A stretch of 64,000 bases of DNA, taken from NCBI GenBank assembly GCA_000316135.1, contig JH993935.1, positions 147,107-211,106 of the forward strand, read 5' to 3'. This document shows, piece by piece, positions 23,546 through 33,431 of this stretch. This DNA is from Trachipleistophora hominis. Lineage: Eukaryota; Microsporidia; Pleistophoridae. The notes below the pieces were generated by a model. The model searched no databases. It saw only the letters and a program-made list of their open reading frames with translations, and was not told the DNA's origin. The stretch's first letter is position 1; every line of letters begins with the position of its first letter. A program made the translations under genes and the position numbers.

Positions 23546-24141
23546 CTTATTCTACAACATTAAATTATTTAGTCTATACTCTATTTATTTGATGAGCAAT
23601 AGAATTATGAGATAATTTGTTGTAGATATCACTCTAAGAATTCAATAATTAACAATCATGTAAACATTCTTAGATGTTTTATTAATCTCGTACATGTTTT
23701 TAATTAAAAGTTATTTTAATTATCTTCCTCATATTCACTGCATTTTTTATCATTAATATTATACGATGAATTCTTTCATTTTATATTCATAAATTATCAC
23801 TAACGCTTACAAAAAAATAAAGTACCAATGTTCTTTTGTTTCCACTTTAAACGTCTTATTTACTTTTAATGTACTGTGCCGGTTAACCGGTCAATTTGTT
23901 TTATACCAATTATAAAATTCTACCAAAAGAATTATAAGGCAATAAAATGTTAATGATCATTTAGGTACAAGTCTATTCAGTAATTATCAAACCTTTAGTA
24001 TTTTGGAATGATAAAAGCTGAACATGGTAAACATCTTAGTTATAGATGCTCATTCAAATATAAGAACTGTTATTAAGATAACAATAACAAAAAACGGTGG
24101 TTTCTTGTCTGATGTATTTATTATACGTAAAGGAATTAGGG

Positions 24142-24246
24142 AACGATCTTTACACTGCGTGTTAGATATGTGTTGGGTGGAATGTTGAATTATTAATTAA
24201 ATACGTTTTTCAAAAGAAAATGATTCTTACCAAACGATCTTTACAC
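24142..24246 (+). mobile_element. Short retroposon, group C, with 14-bp target-site duplication
   Basis: Body 24156-24232 with GTGTTGGGTGGAATGTTGAA then TTATTAATTAAATACGTTTTTCAAAAG. Perfect 14-bp direct repeat AACGATCTTTACAC at 24142-24155 and 24233-24246. Confidence 0.8.
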
Positions 24247-26400
24247 GTAGAATGATTCCAAGCACGAAAAAACGTACTAAGTTTAAATATTGTATTCGGT
24301 TAAAAATAGCGTGGCTAATAAGTAATAATACGATTGAATGTGTCAGCAAGCAACAGATCAATAAATTTGTACTATACGAGTAAAGAATGAACAACCAAAC
24401 CTTCAAGTATGATGGTGATATTAAATTACTTTAGTAAAAAAATCATCAAAGTGTTGATAAGTGAACGTATGTAAATGAATGTGTTATTTGAAGTTAATAA
24501 GAATTACGAGGAGGTTGTAGACGTTAAATAGCTGCAATAAGTGAATGAATGTGTGTAAGAGGAACAGGTTTGAACACTTGTATCCTTGTTAGAAAGGATG
24601 AGAAGGAAATGCAGGCAAAACAGTATAAAACTGTGAATGAAAGGAGCCTCAATAGGAGAATAGACGAGAACCTGATAGATGGTTAGATAATTATAAAACG
24701 GTATGTTTCAAAGCTGTAAAGATTTACGTGTTTTAGAGTAAGGTAGAAAAGCGGTTGGAACAATAGAAAAGGAGAAATAATGAAGAGCTTCATGGTTTGT
24801 GAATAAACAATGTAGATATTTGTTATGATTATTTTTAAAATTTCAATAAATTACGCAATTTTAATTTATCAATACGTACTAAGATACTTGTAATCTGAAA
24901 TCCTAAATAACATTATTCAATGAATATTTTTCAACAACCTTCAATGAGACATCGATAGAATTGCTTTACATTTAAAAATAGTTTTAAAAAAACGATAAAA
25001 GTTTTTAACAATGTGTTTTTGTCAATTGCTGGCGCTGTAAGAAGAAGTTTGTTTAATTTATTATTGATTAGATAATCAAACAATAAAATAGAATATGATC
25101 AGCAACGTTTATAATGTGTTAATTTACGTATAAAGACAGAACGATAAGAAACACGGTGGTACTTTGAAAAAAATGGATAGAAAGAACAGATCAGCTGTTT
25201 ATCACTTCACCGATAATGCCTTTAAACATTCACAATATTATTTTCATACGGGCTTAAACAGATGTTTAATCCTTGCACCAAGATTTGTTCTAATACTTTT
25301 TTAAGACCTTCATTGGTATCACGCGTATAATTTATTTAAATGATGAAGTTATTCATTAAAGGCGTATAAACACCAAATAACAAATACATTACGCTTATTT
25401 ATTCTTTTTATAGCTCTTTCCTTTTGTTGTAAACCTTTTTGTTTCCAAGTTAATTAACAGTTTATGATTATAAATTGTTATTGTAATATGAAATGGATAG
25501 AAATATGTGGTTAACTAGGCATTAGGATGAATGTTGAAAATTAATTAAATATAAAAGTGTGTGATTAACATGGATGTGAAAATGATAGCTAATTATTAAA
25601 ATGTACCTTATTACATAGAAATAGTTATATTGTTCATTTTAAATAGTCTATATTGATATGAGCAAGTAATATTTTGTCTATACAGGCCCAATCACATTTC
25701 GATAAAACTATTTCTGTTCAATTTCTATTTCAACAAAAGACTAGGAAATTAATCCTTAAACATCCATAAACTAAAGAAAGATAGTCATAGTCAATCTTAG
25801 CGGGTCATAAAAGTATGATATGGTGTGTAAATAATGAATAAACACTTATAATCTTTATTAGTTATACCATTTTCACAGAATAATTATAAATAAAACATTT
25901 TTAGACGTAAGAATGAAATAACAATATAAAAAACTTTTTATAATCCACTACAACACAACTTAAAATTTTTTATTTCTCACTCTAATCAACCAATCAGTCT
26001 GTGAGCTATACTTCCCCTTAAAGAAACGATGTAGAAGTATTTTTTATATTTTTTGTTAAAAGTGTGTCTAATTCTAATAAATAAATGTTTATGGTCATAA
26101 TTAATCTCAACAAATGAGAAATACGTGTGATATATAGAATGATAATTAAAGAACGTTTTTACAGAAAGAGATTTAAATAAAACTAATAGTTGATCCTTCA
26201 CTCTTAACGTACATATTCTGATCATATTCTCAAAAATAAATCCATACTTCAATCCTTACTCCTAATATTATTTTCAAAAATAAATCTATATTTCAATCCT
26301 TAATCTTAATATTATTCCCTTCACATTCTATCCTAGTCTTATATTCCTAATATTATTCCCTCAGCGTACACATTAAAATCACCTTAATACTCTCCTTTAA

Positions 26401-26486
26401 GCAACAATTAATCTTTTTCATAAAAGTTATTTTAATTATCTCCTTCATACACTCCAACCAACGAGCTCTTCTAGTGCAACAATTAA
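26401..26486 (-). mobile_element. Short retroposon, group A, in the aminopeptidase promoter, 11-bp target-site duplication
   Basis: Body 26412-26475; minus strand reads AGAAGAGCTCGTTGGTTGGA then GTGTATGAAGGAGATAATTAAAATAACTTTT. Perfect 11-bp direct repeat GCAACAATTAA at 26401-26411 and 26476-26486. Its right edge is only 26 bp from the start codon of the next gene. Confidence 0.85.
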
Positions 26487-26512
26487 CTAACCGCTAAAAT
26501 TTTACACCCTGA

Positions 26513-27874
26513 ATGTCACTCATTGACGATTACCTAAGCTTCTTAAACCGGTGTTTAACACCCTATCACGTCATATCAGAGAGCATCAAAATATTAAAAG
26601 ACCACGGCTACAAAAAAATATCAATAAACGATCTTAACACCATCACACCCGGCAAATATTACATAATTGCATTCACCACGGTAATCATCCCAATAATAGT
26701 ACCAAATAATCCGGCGGGTGTTCGTATGGTGGCCACGCACAACGACAGCCCAGTTCTTAAGCTCAAGCCGAATTTCAGCGATACGGTAGAAAATATGAGC
26801 GTTGTTCGGTTGTGTACGTATGGTGGCGGACTGTGGCACACGTGGTTTGACCGGTCGTTAAGTGTGGGTGGATTAGTTGTGCTTAGGGATGGTCGGCAGG
26901 TGATTGTTGATAGGCTGTTTGATGTGGTGGTGCCTTCTTTACCACCCCATTTGAATAATTCTAAGGTGTATAACAACGGCTTTTTGTATGACAAGGAACG
27001 TGTGTTGAATGGGTTGGTGATGGTAGGGACAAAATTGGAGGACAGGGTGTTTAGGGGCCGGTGTGGTACGGAGATGGATGATAAACGAGAATTTAATGAA
27101 GATGCACGTGATAAGTCGCACGATAGTGGTGTGGCTGAATGCGTAATTAACGATAAGTCGCACAATAGTGGCATAGCAGAATGCGTAATTAGCGATGACG
27201 AAACAACGTGCCAGGATGGCACGGAGGAGAACGCTGTCTATTTTAAATTGGAGGACGTGGTATCGCACAATCTATCGCTGTACGATTTAGCACGTGCAGA
27301 GCTGCTCAACGAGCAGCTCATAATGAGCGCCAGACAGGACAATCTCTTGTCCACGTTCCTTGGCCTAAAGGCGTTGAACGCGGAGGGCCAGTGTATCAAG
27401 GTGCTAGCAGTGTTTGATTTCGAAGAGACAGGCTCAATGCAGGTCAACGGTGCAAGATGCACCTTCCTAAAGGACGTGTACAACCGCCTGCAAAACAAAG
27501 ATCCACACAATTCGATGATCATCAGCCTGGACGTAACACACGCGTACAATTTTAACTACGACGAGTGCTACGAGAAAAAGCACCGTGTTAAATTTGGCGG
27601 CGGTGTTGTGGTCAAGCATGGCCCTGCGTATGCCACGGATGTGCATAGCAGTGCGTTTGTAAAGCGCTTGGCTGAGTTTAAGTGCCAGGATTACAGTCTG
27701 AGGAATGATATAAGGGGAGGTGGTACGATAGGAACGATGCTTAGCACGCTCTTAGGTGTGCGGTGCGTTGATTTGGGAACGCCTGTTATGGCGATGCATT
27801 CTATACGTGAGGCTACTACGTGCAAGGATGTGATGGACACGTTTAAATTGTTGTACGATTTTTATAAGGCGTAG
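26513..27874 (+). CDS. Aspartyl aminopeptidase, M18 family
   Basis: A 453-residue cytosolic M18 metallopeptidase that removes N-terminal acidic residues from peptides using two metal ions. Metal and catalytic residues known for the family are all present: H76 in ATHNDSP, D276 in ARQDNL, E304/E305 in DFEETGS, D340 in SLDVTHAYN and H429 in MHSIRE; the YGGGLWHTWFDR and GGGTIG motifs are also intact, so the enzyme should be active. An insert at about 200-240 contains a 14-residue tandem duplication (see repeat entry). The start is supported by CCC at 26507-26509. A retroposon lies immediately upstream. Convergent with MCM6. Confidence 0.96.
   Translation: MSLIDDYLSFLNRCLTPYHVISESIKILKDHGYKKISINDLNTITPGKYYIIAFTTVIIPIIVPNNPAGVRMVATHNDSPVLKLKPNFSDTVENMSVVRLCTYGGGLWHTWFDRSLSVGGLVVLRDGRQVIVDRLFDVVVPSLPPHLNNSKVYNNGFLYDKERVLNGLVMVGTKLEDRVFRGRCGTEMDDKREFNEDARDKSHDSGVAECVINDKSHNSGIAECVISDDETTCQDGTEENAVYFKLEDVVSHNLSLYDLARAELLNEQLIMSARQDNLLSTFLGLKALNAEGQCIKVLAVFDFEETGSMQVNGARCTFLKDVYNRLQNKDPHNSMIISLDVTHAYNFNYDECYEKKHRVKFGGGVVVKHGPAYATDVHSSAFVKRLAEFKCQDYSLRNDIRGGGTIGTMLSTLLGVRCVDLGTPVMAMHSIREATTCKDVMDTFKLLYDFYKA
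27110..27193 (+). repeat. In-frame 42-bp tandem duplication in the aminopeptidase gene
   Basis: Units 27110-27151 and 27152-27193, encoding DKSHDSGVAECVIN and DKSHNSGIAECVIS. Differences are few, so the duplication is fairly recent; it falls in the surface insert between the two halves of the catalytic domain. Confidence 0.9.
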
Positions 27875-28705
27875 AAGCAGCGATTAAAGGGGTTATTGCG
27901 TTTAATGGAGCCGTTTGTTTGCAGTGGTGTATTTTAACAGGATTATTTCGCAATTCTATGATTTAATGGAACGATTTCGTAGTTTAATAGGACAATGTTA
28001 ATTGTTGTAGGAAGACTGTTTATTTATTGTTGACATGTAGGGGTAAACTTTTTACATTAATAATAATTTTAATGACCCGTTTTACTACATTCTACAGCAT
28101 CTTCTATCAGTCCTTTCTATTCTAAGGTAATAAAGATTATCATAGTATATCAAATATATCCTTTCTTATTTATAACCAGTGATATTAATTAATTTAATAT
28201 CAACATTACATGGTTATAATACTAGAACAGGTAATAAATCATTCTTATCTTAATAATTTCATGAAAAATTACAAATATTCTCTGATTGACAGTAACTCTC
28301 CTTATTCTTCTTTAATTAACGTTTTACATGCTTAAGGTAGTAACATTCTTTTTAACACGTCCTGTTATTTTTAATTAATTCGTTGATCTTGATAAGCGTT
28401 AAAGGATTGATTAGATAGATGGAGGATTTAAAAGAATAACAGTTGCATCGTGGTATAAAACCGCAATATTTTCATTGAAATACACATCTAAAAGTACCAT
28501 CAAGAAGTATTATGCGTATGATCATCTTATAGTGTGCACAAAACCGCAATATTTTAATTGGAATACGCTAGAAAGGCCTGTACATCACATTCCGTATAGT
28601 TTAAAAAACCGCAATATTTTTATAAAATACACACTTAAAAGTATATAAATACTCCAACTTTACCTACCAGACCCATCCATTCTAACCAACCTATTTAATT
28701 ACGAT
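27875..28705. other. Convergent intergenic region with spaced 29-bp repeats
   Basis: Between the 3' ends of the aminopeptidase and MCM6 genes. Contains three copies of AAAACCGCAATATTTT plus ATTGAAATAC-type sequence at 28457-28485, 28540-28568 and 28604-28632, spaced 83 and 64 bp apart, all in the same orientation and near the MCM6 3' end. No gene seen. Confidence 0.55.
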
Positions 28706-30829
28706 CTACGCATCATAGTTCGGGTGCACGTACACGTACCCCTCATTCTCATAAAACACGCCCTCCTTGTTAATCAACCACTCCAGCACATTCTCTGCCT
28801 GCCTGTGCTCCTCCTCCAACATCTCCTCACTCATAATTTTATCCTCCACACTGCTTATGTAATACATCACGAGATCCTCCCTGGTCAGCCGTTCCTTAGT
28901 CTTAAGGATGTAGACGAAGGTGTTCAGAATGCTCTCCACGTCTTTGCTGTTTACAATCGTGTCCTTGATTTGAACGTCCTCCATTTTAATTTCGAGCATG
29001 CTGCCCGTTATCAGCCGGTACGCTTCCTCAACGTACATGCACAGCACGTCTGTGCCGTGCAGCTTTGCCAGTGCCTCACTCAGCCGTATCATGCTCTCCA
29101 GTGTTCGTACGCCCACGGTGTAATTCTTGTGGTTGACCGTGTTTTGCATTCGCAGTTTTTTGTATTTCTCTACGATCAGTTTGTGAGCCTCGTCTGTCAT
29201 ACTAGGCCTTCTGTTCTTTACGTGTTGTATGTACACGAGGATCTCCTCCTTTGTTATGTTTAGTTCTTTGTTGTACGCCTGTTCTATTGCCTTTAGGTCT
29301 TCTTTTATCTTATCATCTGCTGTGGCACGATCATTATCATCTACGTCTCTTAGGCCTTCCCTTAGGCTTTCTTTACCTTCTAAGTCTCTTAGGCCTTCCT
29401 TACCACTGTCCTTACCCTCTACTTCTGGTAAACTTTCCCTACCAACGTTTCTTAAAATCTCCTTATCAACGTCATTATCCCCATCCTTCTTACCTCCTAC
29501 GTCATACTCGTCAAAACCAAGATGATTGTTAATCACCCGCCTAGCAATTCTCCTATCGTTGCTTTCATCCACCTCATCCACAATTACATAGAACAGATCA
29601 AACCTGCTCATCACAGCATCACTCAGACTGACATTATACCGCAGGCTCTTCTTCCTATCGTACCGTCCACCTCTCGGGTTGGCTGCTGCCAGCACGCTGG
29701 CACGTGCATTCAACGTTACGTGTATTCCTGCCTTGTTGATCGTAACGGTCTGCTGTTCCATCGCCTCATGCAGTGCCGTCCTATCAGCAACGCTCAGCTT
29801 ATCAAACTCATCAATGCAGCATATGCCGTTATCCGCAAGGACCAGTGCACCTGCCTCTACAACATTCTCATTCTCGTTTTTTGTTACCGCTGCGGTCAGT
29901 CCTACGCCACTCGCCGTCTTGCCGGTCGTGTAAATGGCGGGCACCTGCTTCAAGAATTGGCTCTTGGCTGTGCCCGGATCGCCGAGCAGCAAAATGTTGA
30001 TGTTGGTGCGCTTCGTTGAGCAGCCGCCCACCATCATCAGCAGGATGGCGTTCTTTATGTTCTTGTGGCCGTATATCGACGGGAATAGCGCGTGTGAGAG
30101 CGTTTCGTACACGTTGGGAACGTTGCCAATCTTTCTCAGGACCTTGTGCGTGTCCAGCACGTGTTTGCTGTCCTTTTCGATGCTCATCGCCTCGAACACG
30201 ATCTTTAGATGGTCCTCCTCCGCACTTATCACCGATTCTGTGCGTTTTAGCACCTTTTTCAGCCGTGCGTTCCTTTCAATTCGTACCACCCCGTTAAAAA
30301 CGACCAGTTCGCCCGGTTTTACCTTCTCGGTGAGATCGTCCAGCACCACAATTTCAAGGGAACGCGGCAAATACCCCCCGACAATATCAGCGTCAACCTC
30401 CTGCACGCTAATCCGCTGGTAGTCCCTAAAACGCACGGGCAGAACGCTGTAATTCTTGCGGTTAGCACACAAATGGTTGACACACCTAAAGCTGTGGTAG
30501 TGCGTGCTCTCGCGTGTTACAGCCTTGCACGACTCGCAGCGCAGCTTAGCGCTCAGCAGCTCAGGATAGATTGCAGTAGTGCGCGTTACACGCGCTCTAA
30601 AGCTTACCAGGCAGTTCATCTGCCGCGTGCAGATTTCTCTGAGCTTGTAGATCACCAGGTTGTCATTAAATTTGTATTTTTTGTTTAGCTGTGAGATGTT
30701 GTTGATGATGAAGTATGCGAGGTCTTTGTCGTGCATGCTCAGTGTTTTGAGGGAGATTGGGTGGGTAGGGTTTGTCTGCAGGTATGTTTTGAGCGCTTCT
30801 TCGTAGTTTGAGGCGTTGTATTTTGACAT
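28706..30829 (-). CDS. MCM6: MCM6, replicative helicase subunit
   Basis: A 707-residue MCM protein assigned to MCM6 by the zinc region (C98, C101, C116, C121 with the MCM6-like VNHLCANRKNY), by PRSLEIVVLDDLTEKVKPGE and by YVIVDEVDESNDRRIARRVINNH after the arginine finger. The AAA+ core is intact: Walker A GDPGTAKS (283-290), Walker B CCIDEFDK (337-344), sensor-1 AAANP and the SRFDLF arginine finger (R409). MCM2-7 is the eukaryotic replicative helicase, so five partner genes must exist elsewhere. A charged linker at about 440-510 contains a local repeat (GLRDLEGKESLREGLRDV). Shorter than yeast MCM6 (1017) mainly at the termini. The start has CCC motifs (plus-strand GGG 30833-30835 and 30838-30840) a few bases upstream. 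Confidence 0.95.
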   Translation of the reverse strand: MSKYNASNYEEALKTYLQTNPTHPISLKTLSMHDKDLAYFIINNISQLNKKYKFNDNLVIYKLREICTRQMNCLVSFRARVTRTTAIYPELLSAKLRCESCKAVTRESTHYHSFRCVNHLCANRKNYSVLPVRFRDYQRISVQEVDADIVGGYLPRSLEIVVLDDLTEKVKPGELVVFNGVVRIERNARLKKVLKRTESVISAEEDHLKIVFEAMSIEKDSKHVLDTHKVLRKIGNVPNVYETLSHALFPSIYGHKNIKNAILLMMVGGCSTKRTNINILLLGDPGTAKSQFLKQVPAIYTTGKTASGVGLTAAVTKNENENVVEAGALVLADNGICCIDEFDKLSVADRTALHEAMEQQTVTINKAGIHVTLNARASVLAAANPRGGRYDRKKSLRYNVSLSDAVMSRFDLFYVIVDEVDESNDRRIARRVINNHLGFDEYDVGGKKDGDNDVDKEILRNVGRESLPEVEGKDSGKEGLRDLEGKESLREGLRDVDDNDRATADDKIKEDLKAIEQAYNKELNITKEEILVYIQHVKNRRPSMTDEAHKLIVEKYKKLRMQNTVNHKNYTVGVRTLESMIRLSEALAKLHGTDVLCMYVEEAYRLITGSMLEIKMEDVQIKDTIVNSKDVESILNTFVYILKTKERLTREDLVMYYISSVEDKIMSEEMLEEEHRQAENVLEWLINKEGVFYENEGYVYVHPNYDA

Positions 30830-31871
30830 TTTGGGCAGGGCAAAATAATTGCGTTTTTGTTAAATGTTCGTGGATTAAAGGCTTATGGCCATGGCAGGCA
30901 TTATTAAGGAGGGGGTGTTATTAAGTAGGGGAGGGGGTTAGAGGGTGATTAAGGAGAGGGTGTTATTAGGAATTGGGGTGTTATTAGGGAATTAGAAGTG
31001 TTTAAAGGAATTAGAACGGTTATTAAGAAATTAGAAGTGTTATTAAGGAATTAGTCTGGGGTGTTATTAGGGAGAGGCTACTTATATTATTAAGAAGAAA
31101 CTAATCATATGATTAAGAAGTAGAGAAGAGTTAATTTTATATTACGATTGGAAATTACTTTAGAAGAGAAAGTAAAAAATAAAACGTTCTTAAAGAAATA
31201 AAAACTATCATAGAAATAAACGTAGCACTAACCTCTAATACTATACGTTCAGATTAATGGCCCTTTCATAGTAACTATAGCAATGAGAATAAAACAAATG
31301 TTAAGAAACGATTAATAAGATTTATTAGACAGCAATGTTAAATTATGTTAAGATGTAACTGTGCCATGTATGAACAATTTATATTTTATGAACAGTAAAC
31401 GTTAAATAAAATTCTTGTTGAACGATGCTACGCATCGTTTTAAGGAACGCCTTCTTATGAACCGTTTTTATGTTCCTTTTCTAGTTTTAAGTAAAAATGA
31501 TAATTTTTATACATTGCGTACTTTTACGTGATAAGCACGGCATAACGATTAGTTCGTTCTTTTAAGTGTAGACCAGACGTTCGTAAATTATAGCGGTGCA
31601 TTAGAACGGTGTGGTAATCTTAGAGGGTCTTTTATAAAAACGATAGAATTAGTTTTAGTAAAAGATTTTCTTCCGTAGGAATAAGTGGTGAAGGATTTTC
31701 TTTAAATTGGGGATAATTAAACGTTAAGAAGGGCACGTACAGCTGAGTGTTACAACAGATGGAGATGTTATAATACGCGCGTATTACGTCTATGGTACGT
31801 TCTAAACATTTTATTTAATACATTGGTAAGCGTAACAGACCAGCACAACAATTACAAATACCTCCTTCGTT
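30830..31871. other. Intergenic region with G-rich repeats upstream of MCM6
   Basis: From about 30899 to 31085 there are imperfect copies of GTGTTATTAAGGAATTAGAA and GGAGGGGGTGTTATTAAG, purine-rich on the plus strand and unusually G-rich for this genome. The rest is AT-rich with no gene seen. Confidence 0.6.
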
Positions 31872-33431
31872 CTACTTCCTATCAAATGCTAAGGCATTCC
31901 CTACCTTTACATACGTCTCTATCTGTGCGTTCGAATTGATCTGTACCTCCTTCCTGATATCAAGGCACCTCTCACACACCAGAACGATGGTACTGCCTCC
32001 CATCTGAAAATATCCTATCTCCTGCATTACGTCCACTTCTGTGCCAACCGTAACGCTGATCTTGATCGAACCTACCATGGTAGCACCAACGGCTACCGCG
32101 TACACATTGCCAAACTGTACGGACTCTATAAGAACGACTACGCGCTTGTTCTGTGTAAATACGTTCGAACGTTCTACGCTTATTGGATTTACGGTTAGAT
32201 AGTCACCGTTTATTTCTTTTATCATTTTTATACGGCCTTTTACGGGTGAATGGAATCTGTGGTAGTCTTGGGCTGCCAGTCGGCAGATTATTAGAGTGCC
32301 TAGGCTGGTCTTGTGCTGATCGTAGGTTTGGCATGTTTTGTTGCTGCGGCCGTCTTTATTACCATCACGGTCTGTTAAAGCACCGTGGCCGTCTTTATTA
32401 CCATCACGGTCTGCTAACGCGCTGTNNNNNNNNNNNNNNNNNNNNNNNNNNNNNNNNNNNNNNCGGCCGTCTTTATTACCATCACGGTCTGCTAACGCAC
32501 CTGTATCAACACAGCCGGTCGGCTCTCTACTCTTATTCGTGGTGTACGCTGTGCCTCCGTTGAGAAACGCCTCCAGAGAGAATTTCGTGCCCTTGATCCA
32601 AAACTTGGTCGACTCCTCAACATTTTCAAACGCTATCACCCGGCAATCTGACGGTGAGCATAGCGCACGCACGTCCTCAACAACACGTGCCCCTGGTTTA
32701 AGCCTTCTGCAGAAGAAATCGTTGAAACACGCGTATTTCTCATCCTCAATCTCACTGAGATCAATATCAAAAAACTGTACAAACTGCTTGATATACCGCA
32801 CCGACTTCTTCTCAAAATACACGCGGCCAGCACGCTCAGTCATCTTCCTGCACATCGTTTTGTAGAAAATATTGGAGGACAGCGAATCGTTGTAAATGTA
32901 AATTAGGAATATTTTGAGAAACGTGGGCATCTTCTCCTCAACTACCGTGCCGCTAAGCGTTTTTACAAAGATCTTGGCTGACTGGTAATTGTTCAGAAAA
33001 AGACCGGTGAAAACGTTGAAGAAACGCGACTTGTACGCCAGCTTAATGTTCTTGAGGTAGTTCTCGGCTGTAAACACCACGATTTTCATATCAGATGGCA
33101 GTTTCATCGTAACTTTCTTGATAACTCTTGGATGCGAGAAATGGTGGAAATCGAGGATCATCGCCTCAATGTTGGGGTATTCGATCGTCTTGAGGTGCTT
33201 CCTGATTATCAGTCCGCTTTTGTACACCTGCACGTTCAAGGGACCTTTATAATTTCGTCTAATAAATATTTTAATCTCGCCCGATGGTCCTACGTTCACC
33301 GCCGAATCTCCGATGCAAGTTTGAATTTTCAGTGTGCATGGCTGACCGGATGCAACACAAAATTTGGCTGAAAGTATTACGACAGGAACATCAACGTACA
33401 GGATTTCTAAATTTTTTTCCCTGTTGGTCAT
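31872..33431 (-). CDS. PSD2: Phosphatidylserine decarboxylase with N-terminal C2-like domain
   Basis: A protein of about 519 residues (14 undetermined) that decarboxylates phosphatidylserine to phosphatidylethanolamine. The N-terminal 120 residues look like a C2-type beta sandwich, as in the yeast Psd2 class that acts on endosome/Golgi membranes. The catalytic part has NDFFCRRLKPGAR, CSPSDCRV, TKFWIKGTKF, DYHRFHSPVKGRI, FTQNKRVVVLIES, VAVGATMVGSI and the autocatalytic GGST site (S480), where the chain splits to form the pyruvoyl group; the preceding residue is G rather than L in the usual LGST. Between the FWIKG and YHRFHSP regions there is an in-frame 39-bp tandem repeat interrupted by an assembly gap. 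CCC (plus-strand GGG 33438-33440) precedes the start. Confidence 0.93.
   Translation of the reverse strand: MTNREKNLEILYVDVPVVILSAKFCVASGQPCTLKIQTCIGDSAVNVGPSGEIKIFIRRNYKGPLNVQVYKSGLIIRKHLKTIEYPNIEAMILDFHHFSHPRVIKKVTMKLPSDMKIVVFTAENYLKNIKLAYKSRFFNVFTGLFLNNYQSAKIFVKTLSGTVVEEKMPTFLKIFLIYIYNDSLSSNIFYKTMCRKMTERAGRVYFEKKSVRYIKQFVQFFDIDLSEIEDEKYACFNDFFCRRLKPGARVVEDVRALCSPSDCRVIAFENVEESTKFWIKGTKFSLEAFLNGGTAYTTNKSREPTGCVDTGALADRDGNKDGXXXXXXXXXXXXXXSALADRDGNKDGHGALTDRDGNKDGRSNKTCQTYDQHKTSLGTLIICRLAAQDYHRFHSPVKGRIKMIKEINGDYLTVNPISVERSNVFTQNKRVVVLIESVQFGNVYAVAVGATMVGSIKISVTVGTEVDVMQEIGYFQMGGSTIVLVCERCLDIRKEVQINSNAQIETYVKVGNALAFDRK
32347..32505 (-). repeat. In-frame 39-bp tandem repeat in the decarboxylase gene, containing a 38-base gap
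   Basis: Units of 39 bp encode 13 residues (core ALADRDGNKDG). Matching points lie at 32350, 32389 and 32467; the last interval is exactly two periods, so the N run 32426-32463 stands for one hidden unit. At least four units are present. Confidence 0.85.

Larger units (their letters stand above)
20718..26400. other. Long AT-rich spacer
   Basis: 5.7 kb with no convincing gene. Repeats: imperfect GATGTTAATAATAATTTTAT runs at about 20750-20915; imperfect 20-bp AGAGTATAAGATTAATGAA repeats at about 21495-21710; a 30-bp AT-rich array at 23376-23545; a group C retroposon at 24142-24246; weaker group A-like (about 23700-23745, minus) and C-like (about 25525-25560) sequences. Two adjacent minus-strand frames at 22384-22620 and 22628-22942 could be one frameshifted gene relic but contain no recognisable domain. 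Confidence 0.45.

Noticed and set aside
26621..27549. Minus-strand frames opposite the aminopeptidase
   Set aside because: Shadows of the real gene, with frames caused by its codon bias.
29229..30422. Several plus-strand frames of 80-165 codons opposite MCM6
   Set aside because: Antisense shadows of a strongly conserved coding region; no start context and no family match.
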